Shown piece by piece: positions 10,241-22,724 of a DNA stretch of 64,000 bases. This DNA comes from Gnetum montanum. Taxonomy: Eukaryota > Streptophyta > Gnetopsida > Gnetales > Gnetaceae. The first letter of the stretch is position 1. Each line of letters opens with the position of its first letter. The stretch is taken from NCBI GenBank assembly GCA_015680685.1, contig MNCI01011459.1:16031-80030 (forward strand). The letters are read 5' to 3'. Both the position numbers and the translations under genes were made by a program. The notes under the pieces are model-generated. The model saw only the letters and a list, made by a program, of their open reading frames with translations. It made no database searches and was not told the origin of the DNA.

Positions 10241-11300
10241 TTTAAAAAGGCACTTTTTAAATGGAAAAAATTAAATATGTTGCAAATGATGGTGCCTTGA
10301 TTTTCAGTACTGCAAAATGATGCAAAATATGTTACAATTTTTAGAAAATTATGATCATTCTTCTAGTCTTCAAGTGAACATAGATAAAGCCAAATTGATA
10401 ATATAGGGTACAAAAAATAACTATTGTGACTTTCGTTTTGGAGGTACCAATGTGAAAATAGTATATTCTTTTACATATTTGGATCTCATTTATATGAACA
10501 ATTACATGTGGAGGAAGTGCATCAAAAAAAAAATAGTAGGAGGTTTCAAGGCTCTATATGCTTTTAAAAAAAAGTGTAAGAATTCAGGCTTTTGGGCTTG
10601 AAAGATTAGAAAACAAAATTTTCAAACTATCATCTATCCTACCATATTGTCTGGATGTGTTGTTTGGGGACCTAGACTCGGTGCTAAACTTTAGAAAGAT
10701 ATTGAAAGAGTGCAAAAAACTTTTCTCAATGAGTTAAAGGTGAAAATGCAAACACCTTACTCAATGTTATTACATGAATGTGATTTATTACCTTTAAGCC
10801 TTATGCTAATTCATTACATACACTCATAGCTTATATATCTCAAGGCAAGACAAATTTTCTAAAGTAGTTCTTAAGGATTCACAAGACCGTGGCTAGTATT
10901 CTCAAGGGATGCAATGGTTGAGAAAATAGAATATCTCTTGGGAAGATGTGCAGCAAAATCCTAAGCATATTCACCAACTAGTCAAGCAAAGGGTTTTAAC
11001 ATAAATGTGGACTAATGTAGAAGGTAAGAGGCAATTGTATTTATACTACATTAAATCTAATAAACAAGCTGTAGAAGCTTACTATCTCTCAGTTACTATT
11101 CCTATCAAGTATCTGAGTGCTATCAATAAGCTTCACTTAAGTTTTCATTATCTTAGCATTATCTTAGAATTGAAAGTGGAAGATGGATTGAACTCCCCCA
11201 AGAAGAGTGCATTTGTAGGTTTTGCAAATCAAGAGCCCTTGAAGATGAGTTATATGTATTTCTTTCTTGTGCTATGGCTATCCATTTAAGATAGCATTAT
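10241..11300 (+). pseudogene. LINE (non-LTR retrotransposon) ORF2 remnant: RT palm to C-terminal zinc knuckle
   Basis: Conceptual reading across several frames gives the second half of a plant LINE ORF2. The RT catalytic motif near 10276-10290 reads VAND where families have (F/Y)ADD, so one catalytic Asp is lost. It is followed by LQVNIDKAK, FRFGGTNV, FTYLDL, then YPTILSGCVVWGP near 10640 and DIERVQKTFLNEL near 10695. The 3' end (near 11165-11290) reads LRIESGRWIELP and CICRFC, then ALEDELYVFLSC, the terminal Cys-rich segment of this LINE type. Stops and frameshifts are many. The endonuclease and N-terminal RT are missing, so this is a 5'-truncated, long-dead copy. Confidence 0.75.
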
Positions 11301-13499
11301 AATGTTATAGCAAAAAGCCTATATGATTTGTTTTTGATGCCCCTGTTGGTGCTTGATTATTTTGTAGAGTCTATCTTTATTTTTCACAAAAATATAATAT
11401 CTATCCAACAGATCTTATGAGTCTTTGAATGTAATAAAACTTCATTTTATTTCAAATATATTAAAGTAAATGTGTTTAAAGAGTTGACATAATCATTAAA
11501 ATTCTTGCATGCAACATTAATGGCCTTGGATTACTTTGGTTAAAAGTACACCGTAAGATATATAGTTCAATTAGAACTTTATAACTTAGCATTTGGAGCT
11601 TTCAAAGCATTTTACTACTAGGAAAACATCTCATTGTTAAAAGTAAACTTAAAATACTTTATATAACTAATGTGGTAAAAACTCAATGTCAAGTGTGGAA
11701 GGATTAACTATTATCTTTACTACTTGCAAAGTAAGTGGTTTCAAGTATTTCTATATATGTAGAACTATCTAAACCCCTTTCATCTTATGATTTTTGTTTC
11801 TTGTCTTTTCCATCAATATAATTAAGTTGACAAATTGTTAATAGATCTATATATAAGTGATCAGTAACTCAAGTACTTAGCTCATTGTTTTGATAAGTAA
11901 GAGGTTACTAGTTTGAGTCATACTTGAGGCATTGTTATATTCCTCTTAAGTCATATTGGCCTAGTAGTAAAACTCTTGATTTAGAAACTCTAAGTCATAT
12001 ATAATGCTAAGTTATAAAGTTCTATGTGGACTATCATTTTTTTTATTTTTATTTTTTTGTGTTTTGACATGGTGTTAATGCCTTTTTAGGATTATTCAAC
12101 ATTATCATGTATTCTATGAAATCTTGACTATATTTTCTTTGCCATAAAAATTACAGTATAGGTTTCAAAAAATAATCTAAGAAGAGAGAACCTATCACAT
12201 TGATAATCATGAATGACCTATATTTACATTCCAATTGTGTTCTTATAATGTTCTTGTAAAAAAAACCTAATATTCCCAAACACATTTAGAAATGATTCCT
12301 ATGTTCTATGTTTCACATCATGAAGACACATAAAATATAGCTTAACACAAAGCTATGACACTTTAAAACAACAAGAGATACTATGATCTAAGAAAGGTGA
12401 TTGAAAAGTCTAATATAAGGGATAATGTAACCCAAGAAAGACATTGAAAAGTGCAATATTCCTTTTGCAAAATGAGCTTGAAATGTGTTAGAAGTAACTT
12501 GAAAATTATGAGTTAAAATTTTTCTTCACAAATATGATAGCTTATTAAATTTGATTCTTGTTATCATAAATGATAATAATTTTAAATCAACATGGCTATA
12601 AGGGCTTAATTCCCTTTCAAGATGGGGAATCAAGTAACTTTGATCTCACAAGTGGCTTTTCCAAGAGCTTACTCTTTCTTTTTTAAAAGATTATTTTTGA
12701 AAATTTGCTAGAGATTAGTACAAAGAGTAATAGTGAATCAGTATTCCAATAACTATTACTTCAACTTAAACATTTGTCAACAAATAAACAATCTTATTAT
12801 GGAACTCTATCAAAGGAATAGACTTTTTGATGAAGATGATTATATTTTGTAAAAACTCACTTACCATGAGTTTTTGATCTAGATCTCCAAAATAAATAAG
12901 TAATAAGAAATCATTTTTATATGTATGATAGTTGACGATATATGGTATTTATCGTATAAATCAAAAGTTAAAATCTTTCTTTGGTTAATTATATATGTGA
13001 CTATTCTAATACAAGAAAATCTAATAAAGTATGAAATATACATGCTATTTAGACATATCCTATGTAGGATTGCAAAGATATAAATGACTTGACCTTGATT
13101 TATAAATTCACCTATAGTATTTCTAAATATGTAATTTTAATGTTATGAACTCAAGTAACTTGATACCCATAGACAAGATTTCTTTTTAAGGAACCTAACC
13201 TCCATAAAGTTATACAAGGATGACAAATCCCTATGAAAGCTACGAAAGATATTTAAGAATAATGCATCAAATACAAAACTAACGAGTAATAGCTATATAG
13301 TTATGTAAGAAAATAATTTTCTAAAGAGTAATAAAGTAATAAATAGAAGAAAATGTACAACATAGTAAACAAATATTAAGGTCCAATGCATGAATAGCAA
13401 AAGAAATTCAAGGTAACAACCAAAAATATTTGAGAGGACAATAAAAAGTGTGTGAAGATTTAGTAGGATGACTCAATAGCTTGTCTCTAATTGCATCAT
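11301..13499. other. AT-rich DNA without recognised genes
   Basis: No coding frame or transposon domain is seen. It contains a perfect 20-bp inverted repeat pair (11573-11592 and 12004-12023) about 410 bp apart, listed separately. The rest is simple AT-rich sequence. Confidence 0.5.
11573..12023. repeat. Perfect 20-bp inverted repeat pair, possible foldback or MITE remnant
   Basis: The 20 bases from 11573 (AGAACTTTATAACTTAGCAT) are exactly the reverse complement of 12004-12023. Similarity does not extend outward or clearly inward, and no flanking target duplication is evident. Confidence 0.6.
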
Positions 13500-14412
13500 T
13501 AATAAGAAATGAGAGTCTTCTATGTCTAAGCATATAGATCATAAGCAGTTATGGGTAATCTAGTCGAATTTCATGGATGGGACTAGTATTGTATATAGAT
13601 CATTAAGTGTTAATTATAGGTCACTATCTTCTCACTTAAACAAGTAAAAACTCTATCACATATGGTTCAATATAAAGTAAAGAATATTATTATTAATGTT
13701 GTATAGTTATGGCTAAGCTAGATGAATATGTAAACATTAATTATTTAATTAATCTATCTAATAAGAAGAAAATAAATCCTATGATAGCCTAAGGGTGATG
13801 AATGTCCATTCCTAGCTTTTCATACATATCCTAAACTCATGTACCCACTATTGGGATCACCAAGTATCATGCTAATAGGTGAACCAAGAAATAATACTAC
13901 TGGGATTACCAAGCGAATATGTATTTATGCTCGAAACTAGTTGTGCTCATTCCACCAATTGATTAATGTGCATAAAAATGTAAATATTAACTAAGTAAAT
14001 AGAAAGTAAATTGCATTAAAAGTAAATTTATACTAAGTCAAAGTACTACAATAAATATAAATTAATATTAATCTTATTATCATTCATGGAATGTATCTAG
14101 GTAAAATGTCATTTGAATTAGATGTCATACAATTTATTCAAATCTATGATGTGGGTACTCATTGATTATCTACTAAAATTATGAAAGAAAAAAAAACAAG
14201 AGTTTAGCTATAATATATGTGTTAATGCATCTTAAGTATTTTTGATACACATGCATTAATGAGGCTACATCAATGCATATGCATTGACATAGCTGCGATG
14301 TAATAGATATGATGTAGTAGCTAACTAGGATGCATCAACAGGAATGATGCATATGTGACGTAGCATCTATGATGTCACAAATGATTGATACATTTAAAAA
14401 ATAATGCTTCAT
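13500..14412 (-). repeat. Degenerate family LTR, E subfamily, reverse orientation
   Basis: Read in reverse complement it follows the E LTR in order. The conserved LTR end (ATATGGTTG-type words near 13530) is followed by the TGTCCATTCC block (13805), the ACTACTGGGATTACCAAG block (13900) and the CATTCATGGAATGTATCTAGG block (14080), then the terminus CTTCATCA (14405-14412). No convincing internal region follows, so it may be a solo LTR. In place of the GATATC cluster it has repeated ATGCAT words (14220-14350). Confidence 0.65.
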
Positions 14413-15442
14413 CAATCATTACATAATTATGAAGCCTTTTCTCTACTCGTAATTTTTCTCCTCCTCCTACTTCTTCATTTACTTCTTGAGTTATATGTTT
14501 AACTTCACAAGATGGTACTATAGATCATTATCTAAATCTCCATAGTTGAGAATGAAGTCAATAATCTTAGCATTAGTGTAGTTAATTTGATTATCATCAT
14601 CACTAATGATGATTACATTATTCTCATCACCTTTCTCTAGATCACTCTCTATATGGATTACCTTGGGTTATTAAATCAGTGGTTCTTTTTAATGAAGATA
14701 TTAGATGTTCTCCTCAAGGACACCCATACATTAGTTAATAAGCCACTAGTATGTAAATGTTGATCACACTTCTCTTTTCATCATGTCTAGTTATCTATAA
14801 ACTACAATAGTAATGAACAAAAATAGAGAATAGATCTTATACTAAGTTGCTAATAAGTAATCTAAGAAAACTTGGAAGAAAATACATAGAAATATATTAC
14901 ACATATCTAAGAAAGCACCCAACAAGGAATTGGAAAATGGTATATCAAAATAAATGACAATAATTTCATTTATAGACATACTTGATAAATCACTATAAAT
15001 CACGTGTCCTTGAACACTATCTAATCACACATATCAAATCTACAAAAAAATCATATTTCATGTGCTACAATAGGAAGTACAATTTCTACTTTTATAGTAT
15101 TATTTATTGCATCCATATTATAATAACTATAGAATCATCTATGTTTAGCTCAAATATCATTGAGTTGATTCATGCCTAAAGCTTAAAAATATTGAGACTT
15201 AAGGCATGTGAGAAAAATTGAGGTGTGTAAGAGAAATTGACATGTGTTGAGATGTATGTCACCTAGAGGGACATGTAGTCATTGGAATGTTAGAAATAAC
15301 TAAGAATTTATAGAACCATTATCTTCCAGATGACTTTAAGGCATCTACAAGACTTTAAGATACATGCAATACATTAAGATGCCTATAGGATGTTGAGGCA
15401 TCTGCATGTCTACCATGGTAAGGAACTATAACTTATACACTT
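14413..15442. other. AT-rich DNA without recognised genes
   Basis: No supported gene. A frame at 14982-15179 is isoleucine and tyrosine rich and looks like chance. The segment ends at CACTT (15438-15442), the left target-site duplication of element A. Confidence 0.5.
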
Positions 15443-16364
15443 TGATGAGTGGTGGAGTATCTAACACCCAACCATATGAGATATGAGTGTTCATCAACGA
15501 TCTTGGTCAAATTTCATAGATAAGGCAATGTGATTATTCGAGTAATTAGTTAGAGTTCATGATCATTTTCTTCCCACCTAAGTTAGTAAAATTGATGCAT
15601 ATGGTTTAACTCATGGTGAGTTATATGATATTGATGTTGTATGGGCCATGTTGCTCCTAGTAAACAAGAAGTAAATGCAAAGTAAAGGTATTAGTTTCTA
15701 AATCTAAGTGACAGTAAACAAGTCTAATCTAGCCTATGTGATGAGTAGCTAGTCCTGACCTTCCATTTACACCTTGGACATTATGTAATTACTATTGCCA
15801 TTGCTAAGTACCACACTACTAGGCATCCCAAGTGATAGTACTATTGGATTACCAAGTAGTTATGCTTAAGTGTTCAAGATCAGTCGTACTCATTCCACTT
15901 AACAACAAGAATAGTAAAATGCATAGGAAGTAAATCAGTAACTAATGAAAACAATAAAACATTATGCTAAGTGAAAATAGAAAAATTATTCTAAGTGTAA
16001 GCAATAAAGACTAAGTGATGTTGCAATGAAGTAGAGTAATCTTGATCTTTATTTCCATGCATGAAATGTGTCCAAGTACATCTCACTTGAATAAAGACTC
16101 AATTTAATTACAAAATATCACAATGTGAGCATTCACTCCTAAGTGCTAAGTGCAAAAATTGAGAAAACAAATTGACATAATTTTGCTAAGTGTGAAATGA
16201 AATTGATGTGGATGATGCACCTAAGTGTTATATTTATAGGCCCACACACATTCACGATATCAAATATGTGACATCGTATCTTGTGCCTTGATATCAAGGA
16301 TCTAATATCATAGTTGCAATGTCGAATATCCAATATCATGGCCAAGAAAAAATTTGATTTATCA
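15443..16364 (-). repeat. 3' LTR of element A (922 bp)
   Basis: On the plus strand it runs from TGATGAGTGG to GATTTATCA. The TATA box (complement) is TATTTATA at 16231-16238. GATATC/AATATC words cluster at about 16255-16340. The complement of a polypurine tract (TGCCCCCATGATTG) follows at 16365. Confidence 0.9.
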
Positions 16365-16499
16365 TGCCCCCATGATTGATTGAAAACTTGTCCTTGAGTT
16401 AAAAAAATGAGGATGGAGTTCCTTACAAAATTGGGAGGTAGATTGACATGACACTAATGCTTATAGTGGAGTTTACAAAAATGCCACATTTCATGACAT

Positions 16500-17383
16500 G
16501 ACAACTTTACAAAAAGAACAAAATTGGTGAAGCTAGATGTAGCTTTATGTTATTCTAGGCAGTGGTTCTTTTTCCATTTTTTGCTTCACCTTATCATCAA
16601 GCTTCTAAAATTTATATTGATTGAGAAGTGCCTAAAGTTTCTCCTCTTCTATTCTAGGATTATGAACTATCCATGCTGATGAACCAATATTTGATGGAAT
16701 GAAAAAATCCCATGGACATGGTAGCTATGGAAACATTTGGTTTGCTTTGACATACTAAGTTGTGAATTATCTCCTTTCTTCCTCAAATGCTTTGGTCTTT
16801 CTCTTAATTCATGATAGTCTAATTATCTTCTAGCTAGGTTTTCTGTTACATCTTTTTACCCATGATAGCCAACATTTACTACTTCTAGTTCTAAGTTTTC
16901 TACTTGTAGTTTCTGCAAAGCATCTTTTCAATATGCAAACTCTTTCTCATATAATGCATAGGTAGCTTCTACTTGCTGTTCTAGCTCATTTCTAGGCTTA
17001 CCTACTATTAACATGACTAAGTTAGAATAATGAAGATTTGCTAAGCCCATGTACTCTTTCAAGTCCTCAATCTGCACGTCTTTATTTATCACTTCCACCT
17101 AGTGGACAAGGGCATAATTATCTAGGATGGGTTGCAAATCATGATTCTATGCTAATATAAATTGATTCTAGCCTTTGCCATCTATATTTCTTTCATTTTG
17201 ATTTGTTTGTACATGCCCACTTAGTCTCAAAAATATTCCTTGACCCTCATGTTTCTTTACCTTGTTTTTCCATGCATTGATTTCCCTTATAAGGCAACTC
17301 ATGTCCTGGTTGATCCTCATTAGTTATTCCCTTAACTGGTGGATACTCATTTCTAGGATGTTTTTCTACTTCTCCATAGTGGT
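16500..17383 (-). pseudogene. 3' part of second ORF of element A (coiled-coil region), cut by element B
   Basis: Read on the minus strand this continues the coiled-coil portion of the second ORF after B is removed. The rejoined junction aligns with element B's own copy near 24590-24640 (GGTTGAA..AC, GAGAA.TAGAA). It carries stops and frameshifts. Function unknown; see the B and C copies for the domain description. Confidence 0.6.
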
Positions 17384-18195
17384 TGGTGAATCATGGTTTT
17401 CTTGGCCTTGATATTAGGTATGTGATATCGCAGCCTGGATATGATATCATATACGTGATATCATGACTCTTATGTTAGCTTATAAATACAACACTCAAGC
17501 ACATAGTTGACAATATTTTTTTTAAAGTTCTTTTCTTTCTAGTTCTTTTGGTAGTTTAGTTTTCAATTTTTAATTTCTTTCTTTCAAGCTATTTATTCCC
17601 AATGCATGCCTGTAGTGTGATGTTTGTAATTGCATGGCACCTTTGTTCGAGTGTGATGTACTTGGACATGTGCATGACCGAAAATAAAGATTGAGATTAC
17701 TTTCATCATTGCAGCATTCACTTAGATTAATTTTTGTTGTTTTAATTATTTAATGCCTTCTTTAGTTAAAAGTTTTATTTATTGTTATTTACTTTTCCTG
17801 TCATGAAGGGAAATGTGTACACCTTAATCACAAGCATTTAAGTGCAAATACTTGGCACACCCAACAGTAATCCCAGGAATTCCAAGATGTGTATAGACAA
17901 TTAAGGATGGATATCATCATCATAGGCTAATTTAGGTTTTTTTCCATTATTAGTTTAATTAATTTATCTTTTCTGTTATCAGGAGTAACATAGAATTAGG
18001 ACAACATCATATGCCTCACTCTGGACTAAACCATATGTCATAAAGCTACTACTAGTCTAGGTGGGAAGACAACGAACTGTAATCAACGTATAACTATTTA
18101 GGTGCCACAACTAGTCCATCTGTGAAGTTCGACCGAATCGCGTGTACATGTTCATATTCATATGGTTGAGCATATGGGTACCTTGCTGCTCATCA
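17384..18195 (+). repeat. 5' LTR of element B (812 bp)
   Basis: It starts TGGTGAATCA (an expected TGATGAATCA with one change) and ends GCTCATCA. The TATA box TATAAATA is at 17481-17488, with GATATC words immediately upstream (about 17420-17465). Confidence 0.9.
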
Positions 18196-18216
18196 TTAGC
18201 ATGGTTTCCAGAGATG
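18196..18216 (+). promoter_or_regulatory. Primer-binding site of element B (tRNA-Asp type, decayed)
   Basis: The 21 bases right after the 5' LTR match 14 of 21 positions of the tRNA-Asp complement used by Athila-type elements (TGGCGCCGTTGCC core). Several of the differences are C-to-T or G-to-A. Confidence 0.55.
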
Positions 18217-18320
18217 CTGTTAGTTATCTAAATTAGTTATATTACACAAGATCACTATAAAAGGGTATTAACAATATATCTTTTAGGAAGTATTCAAACA
18301 CACATCACAAATCAACAACA

Positions 18321-20487
18321 ATGTCTCACTCATGCAAAAATGATTATGAACTGTACAGCGCACCTATTCATTAGAGAACTAACAAAATATATAATGAAGA
18401 AGATTGGAGTGATCCACCTTATGAAGGGATTTTTCATGATCATGAACATCCTAACAACACTCAAAGACTACATTCACCTAAGGTAGACAATCTTGAAGAA
18501 GATGGCATTAGTCCTAAACTAGGGGAGGCCTCATGGCCTAGGACCTCATTGATACTTAGAAATGATAAACCAAGGAACCTTGAGGAACATTATAAAAGCC
18601 ATGGCTATCCTACCAATTCCTCATTTTCATCTTCCCCCTCAACTTCAATGACTAGTTCTAACAAAGATGAATGTAGGTATAGAGATAGAGCTCCACAAAA
18701 TGGTCATAAGAAGAGCAAAAATTGAACCAACAGACATACTCAAGGTCATCAACATGAACATAAGACCCATCATCACCATCGATCAAATAGAGATTTTAAT
18801 CACAACTTGTCTGATGATGATGAACCCCTGTTAGTCCCTAAAAGCCTAATGCACATCACAGAGGCTGTTAAGATATCTCATAGGCATCGCAAGAAGATTC
18901 GACTACCTAAGCTTGACCTGAATAATATTCAAAAATTTATGATTCAAATCCACAACATCATTTACAAGCCTTCCATGATGCTTGTGTGCTCAACAATGTG
19001 GACAGTAAATGGCAAAAGCTTAAGCTCTTTCCCAGGACACTAATTGATAAAGCCGAAGTGTGGTATAAATCATTGGAACTAAATTCAATCAAATGATGGT
19101 CAACCATGTTAGAATTTTTCAATAAAAGATACTAGACCTATGCGCAAGTGTCCGCCTTGAGGAGACAAATCCAAAGATGGAAACAAGAACAACAAGAACC
19201 CTTTGACATGGCCTTAGATAGAAACTATGCCTTACTAAATAAATGTCCAGATCATAGGTTCTTCAAGAAAGAGCAAATACTCCACATAGATGGGCTTAGT
19301 AATGAAACAAGGGTGAACCTTGAAAAATATGTCTAAGGACAACTATATAAGCTCCAAGACCACTAGGTTAAAGAACTAATAGGGCATATGGTGAAAGAAG
19401 AGAGAGAATTATCTAAATGGGAGAATGCCAAAACATTTGAGTGGGATCCAACTTTAGAAACAAGAAAGGTCTGGAACTACAAGGAAGTGGAAGCAACCAA
19501 TTTTGAAAGGGTGATATAGTCCCAACCTTTGCTAATATATAAATTGATAGATGAAATTGATGCAAAGAATAATAAAATTACTATATGGGCAAATGAACAA
19601 AGTGTGAACTTAGAAGACACTATCGGGGAGTGAGTCATCCAAAATAAACGTGGCAATTGAAACAAACAGAGGGCACGGAAATCAAAAATAGTTAAGAACA
19701 CTATTTGGCAACTGGGAAGAATGGCTAAGGGTAATGAGGCCAAAGGCTAAACTACAAATAATGAGGATGGAAGTGATGTTTATTTATATGACCATCCAAA
19801 GGGCCATTTCCTAGTCTTGTCACATCTATATGAGCATTAGGCAAGGAAGATGCACCCAAAATTTATACAAAGGTACCAGTTTAGGTGCATCACTATTCCA
19901 CAATGTAATTATGGACAACACCATAACCCATTGTACTATCCTGAGGGGAGCTATTACTAGCCTCAAAACTTTGCTCCACTAAAATGGAAAAACTCATAGG
20001 TGTGGGGGAGGCCATCATCTAGCTAGCCACATTCTCCCTGTCCACCAAAACCAGACACCTACTATGTTCAACATCCTGTTTCTCCAACCAGTTTTGAATC
20101 ATCTACCTCCAATCATCATTATCACTCAGCAAGTACCATCGATCCATGTCTTCTCCTAAGGGATCACCACCTCATACTTCTCACACTTCTCCTCACCCTT
20201 GGTATTCTCATCCTTCACCTCCTTCTACATTGCTATTAGACATATTGGATAGTTCCACACGACTATGCCAACCAAAGGATGTAACTTATATTGCTACTAT
20301 TAACAAAACTAGGTTCCCTATGCAACGTTGGATGTGTCCCTTCTTTAGGCATGGCCATAGGAAGAAGAATCACACTTTTGAACCTACTCCATCCTCTAAA
20401 CCAGCCCAAGGTCAACCTAGTACCACACCTTCCTTAGCTCTATCAACAGCCCCTATTACTATACCTAGGCCTCCACCTCACACTTAA
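18321..20487 (+). pseudogene. gag remnant of element B
   Basis: Starts MSHSCKNDYELYS at 18321. It has a His- and Ser-rich N-terminus, then SDDDEPLLVPKSLMHI and LPKLDLNN (18900), a frameshifted capsid core where WYKSLELNSI is still readable near 19060, and ALRRQIQRWKQEQQEPFDMA at 19153. A DHPKGHF segment at 19790 stands where element D has a Cys/His knuckle. The Pro/Ser/Thr-rich tail (20146-20487) has a WMCPFFRHGHRKK basic patch. Gag would form the particle and bind the element RNA. Stops and frameshifts break it in several places. Confidence 0.75.
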
Positions 20488-21343
20488 ACATCCACACAAT
20501 CTAGTGAATTCACCAATGTGAAGGGACACACAAATCCATGCATACTGCCATATAGTTAAGGGTGCCATAGTGGGCTAGATTTCCCTCATATTGTACACAC
20601 ACCATCTAACCTACCCCACTATGCTTTCTATAATTAGGTGTGTGATCAATGATTTCTCTACCTAGTCACCATACCACCAATAGACACCCAATGGCTAGGG
20701 CATGAAGGGTTTCTAACGTTTCATACATGCATGGATCCTATTCATCCACTTATTAATCCTAGCCATAACCAAATGTTTAGTCATGAAGGTCACCCCCCAT
20801 TCTAATTTCTAGGACTCTTAAGTGTTATTTTATCTTTTTTTTAATGATTTTTTGTCATTTCTCTATTTATTTTAACTTTTCTAATTTTTGTTTTTAATTT
20901 TCTATTGTAATCTCGACCGTGAATAAGGTGATCATGTTTCCCATTAACGTGAGATTTTTCTCTATGTTGCCTAGTCATAAGGGACTGATTATTCAAACAT
21001 TGAAACCATGACATCCATCCACCTATTCCATTAATAAGAGGTTTGTGCTTTGGTCACAATGGTAATCTTTTTCATCATCTAACTATAAATAATTTAATAA
21101 TCATTGTGTTTGGAGAGACGAGTGAAGGACCAAGGTGGAATGACAAGGTCAAGGGGATTTGTAGATTCTCTTTGGCTACTTTCATATGTTCTATCATGTT
21201 GCTGATGTTGTAACTATATCCTTGTAGATCTAACGAAAAATGGAAGTAAGAGCAACTTAAAATGGTACTAAATAAGCTTCTGTGGATCCCACTAGAAAGA
21301 CATGTACCCATGCCTAAAGGTAGGTAACTTCATACAGCCATCA

Positions 21344-21381
<38 letters not shown>

Positions 21382-22724
21382 GTATGCCACCATGATGCTC
21401 CTCTCTTACTCATCCCTTAACCAAAACACCAAGTGATGTTCCTCGTTGCAACTCTGGTAGACTTATGGTTGTTTGTTGATGGGATGAAGTAATGTGATGT
21501 CATTGCAATGTGGTATGGACTTGGTCTGAAACTTGGAAATCTAGACACATGGTTACTTAACCACTAATCACACAAAAGATTCCATTGTAACCTTCAATGG
21601 AAACCTCATGCCTTGATTTCTACGATCCTTTCTGTAGTCCATATCATCTTGTTGTTTAAATGTTCATAACTTTTGGTTGGTGTAATGTAGAGTTATTATC
21701 TCAACTCGATGGTTCTAACATGTGTATTTTGTTCATAGGTATATATTTCATTCAACTTCTTTAATGCCCATAGACATTAGAGGTGTAGTTCCACAAGGAC
21801 ATCATAGGCTAGAGCTTGCTTTGGGGAGGACCCACTTGTGTAACTTTTGAAACTTTTCCCTGTTGCACATGACTACATTATTTTACATCCTCTAACTACT
21901 CACCTAAGTGAACTATTCTTTCCCTTATCATTTTAATCAAGTATTCCTTAGCAATTACTATACATCCTTCAGCCTAGCCCCTTTTCAAAAATTTTAATAT
22001 ATGACTCCACCATGACACATTTTTGGTGCCTCAAAATTAATTATCCAAATACTCCAAACCTTCTAATTTAATCTCAAATCCTTCATTAAATATCAAAAAT
22101 TCATTATTTCCACTCAGTCCCTGCATTCAGTGCATGTTGGTGAGGACATGATATTGTGTATACGATATCATGTCCAACCTGATATCAGGTACACGATATT
22201 GGGTTTTGCCTACCTATATATAGTTACGACCCTACCTACTTCAATGTTCATTTCCTTCATTTGCCACTAGGGGAGTTGTTGAAATTTTCCTTTGTGACTT
22301 AGAGCTTTACCTCTCCATCTTCCAAGCACCTATTTGATCCTAGAGTGTTCCACTTCATCGTTGGGGGGTACTGCAGTAGGAAGTACGCATACGTTTTTCA
22401 AAATTTTCTATGAGCTAAAGGATATCATAGGGGCAAGAAATTCAATATTTCCTAAAGAAACATTTTATGTTTAAATGCAAGTTAATTTTCATCAATCACC
22501 CAGGCCACCCAAATGATTGTAAATGCCACATGTAAAGAAATTGATGAAACCCAATGATGTAAGGTCAACAATAACACCTTTTGGGGCCACTTCTCAAAAA
22601 TATTTCTAACTCTAAAATCACACTATGTAATTATGGACTGTTAGATAAGGTAATGAGTAAGGTATGAGTTGATAAAAATTTCTCTACACAACCTTAGTAA
22701 TAGTTGATCTTTGTGTGATTACAA
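20488..22724 (+). other. Spacer of element B between gag and second ORF
   Basis: Where pol would be in an autonomous element there is no RT, RNase H or integrase. A short post-protease segment (DTQWLGHEGFLTF near 20680) suggests the protease part was lost. The rest is non-coding and AT-rich, with (AAT)n at 21351-21379 and the GGGGAGGACCCACTTG block at 21820 shared with C and E. A GATATC-rich patch at 22150-22205 followed by TATATATAG resembles the LTR promoter layout. Confidence 0.6.
21351..21379. repeat. (AAT)n microsatellite
   Basis: About ten AAT units in the spacer of element B, at the same relative place as the shorter run in element E. Confidence 0.95.

Noticed and set aside
16139-16345. 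Minus-strand 68-codon frame in the A LTR
   Set aside because: Lies in U3 over the GATATC cluster and TATA box; not expected to code.
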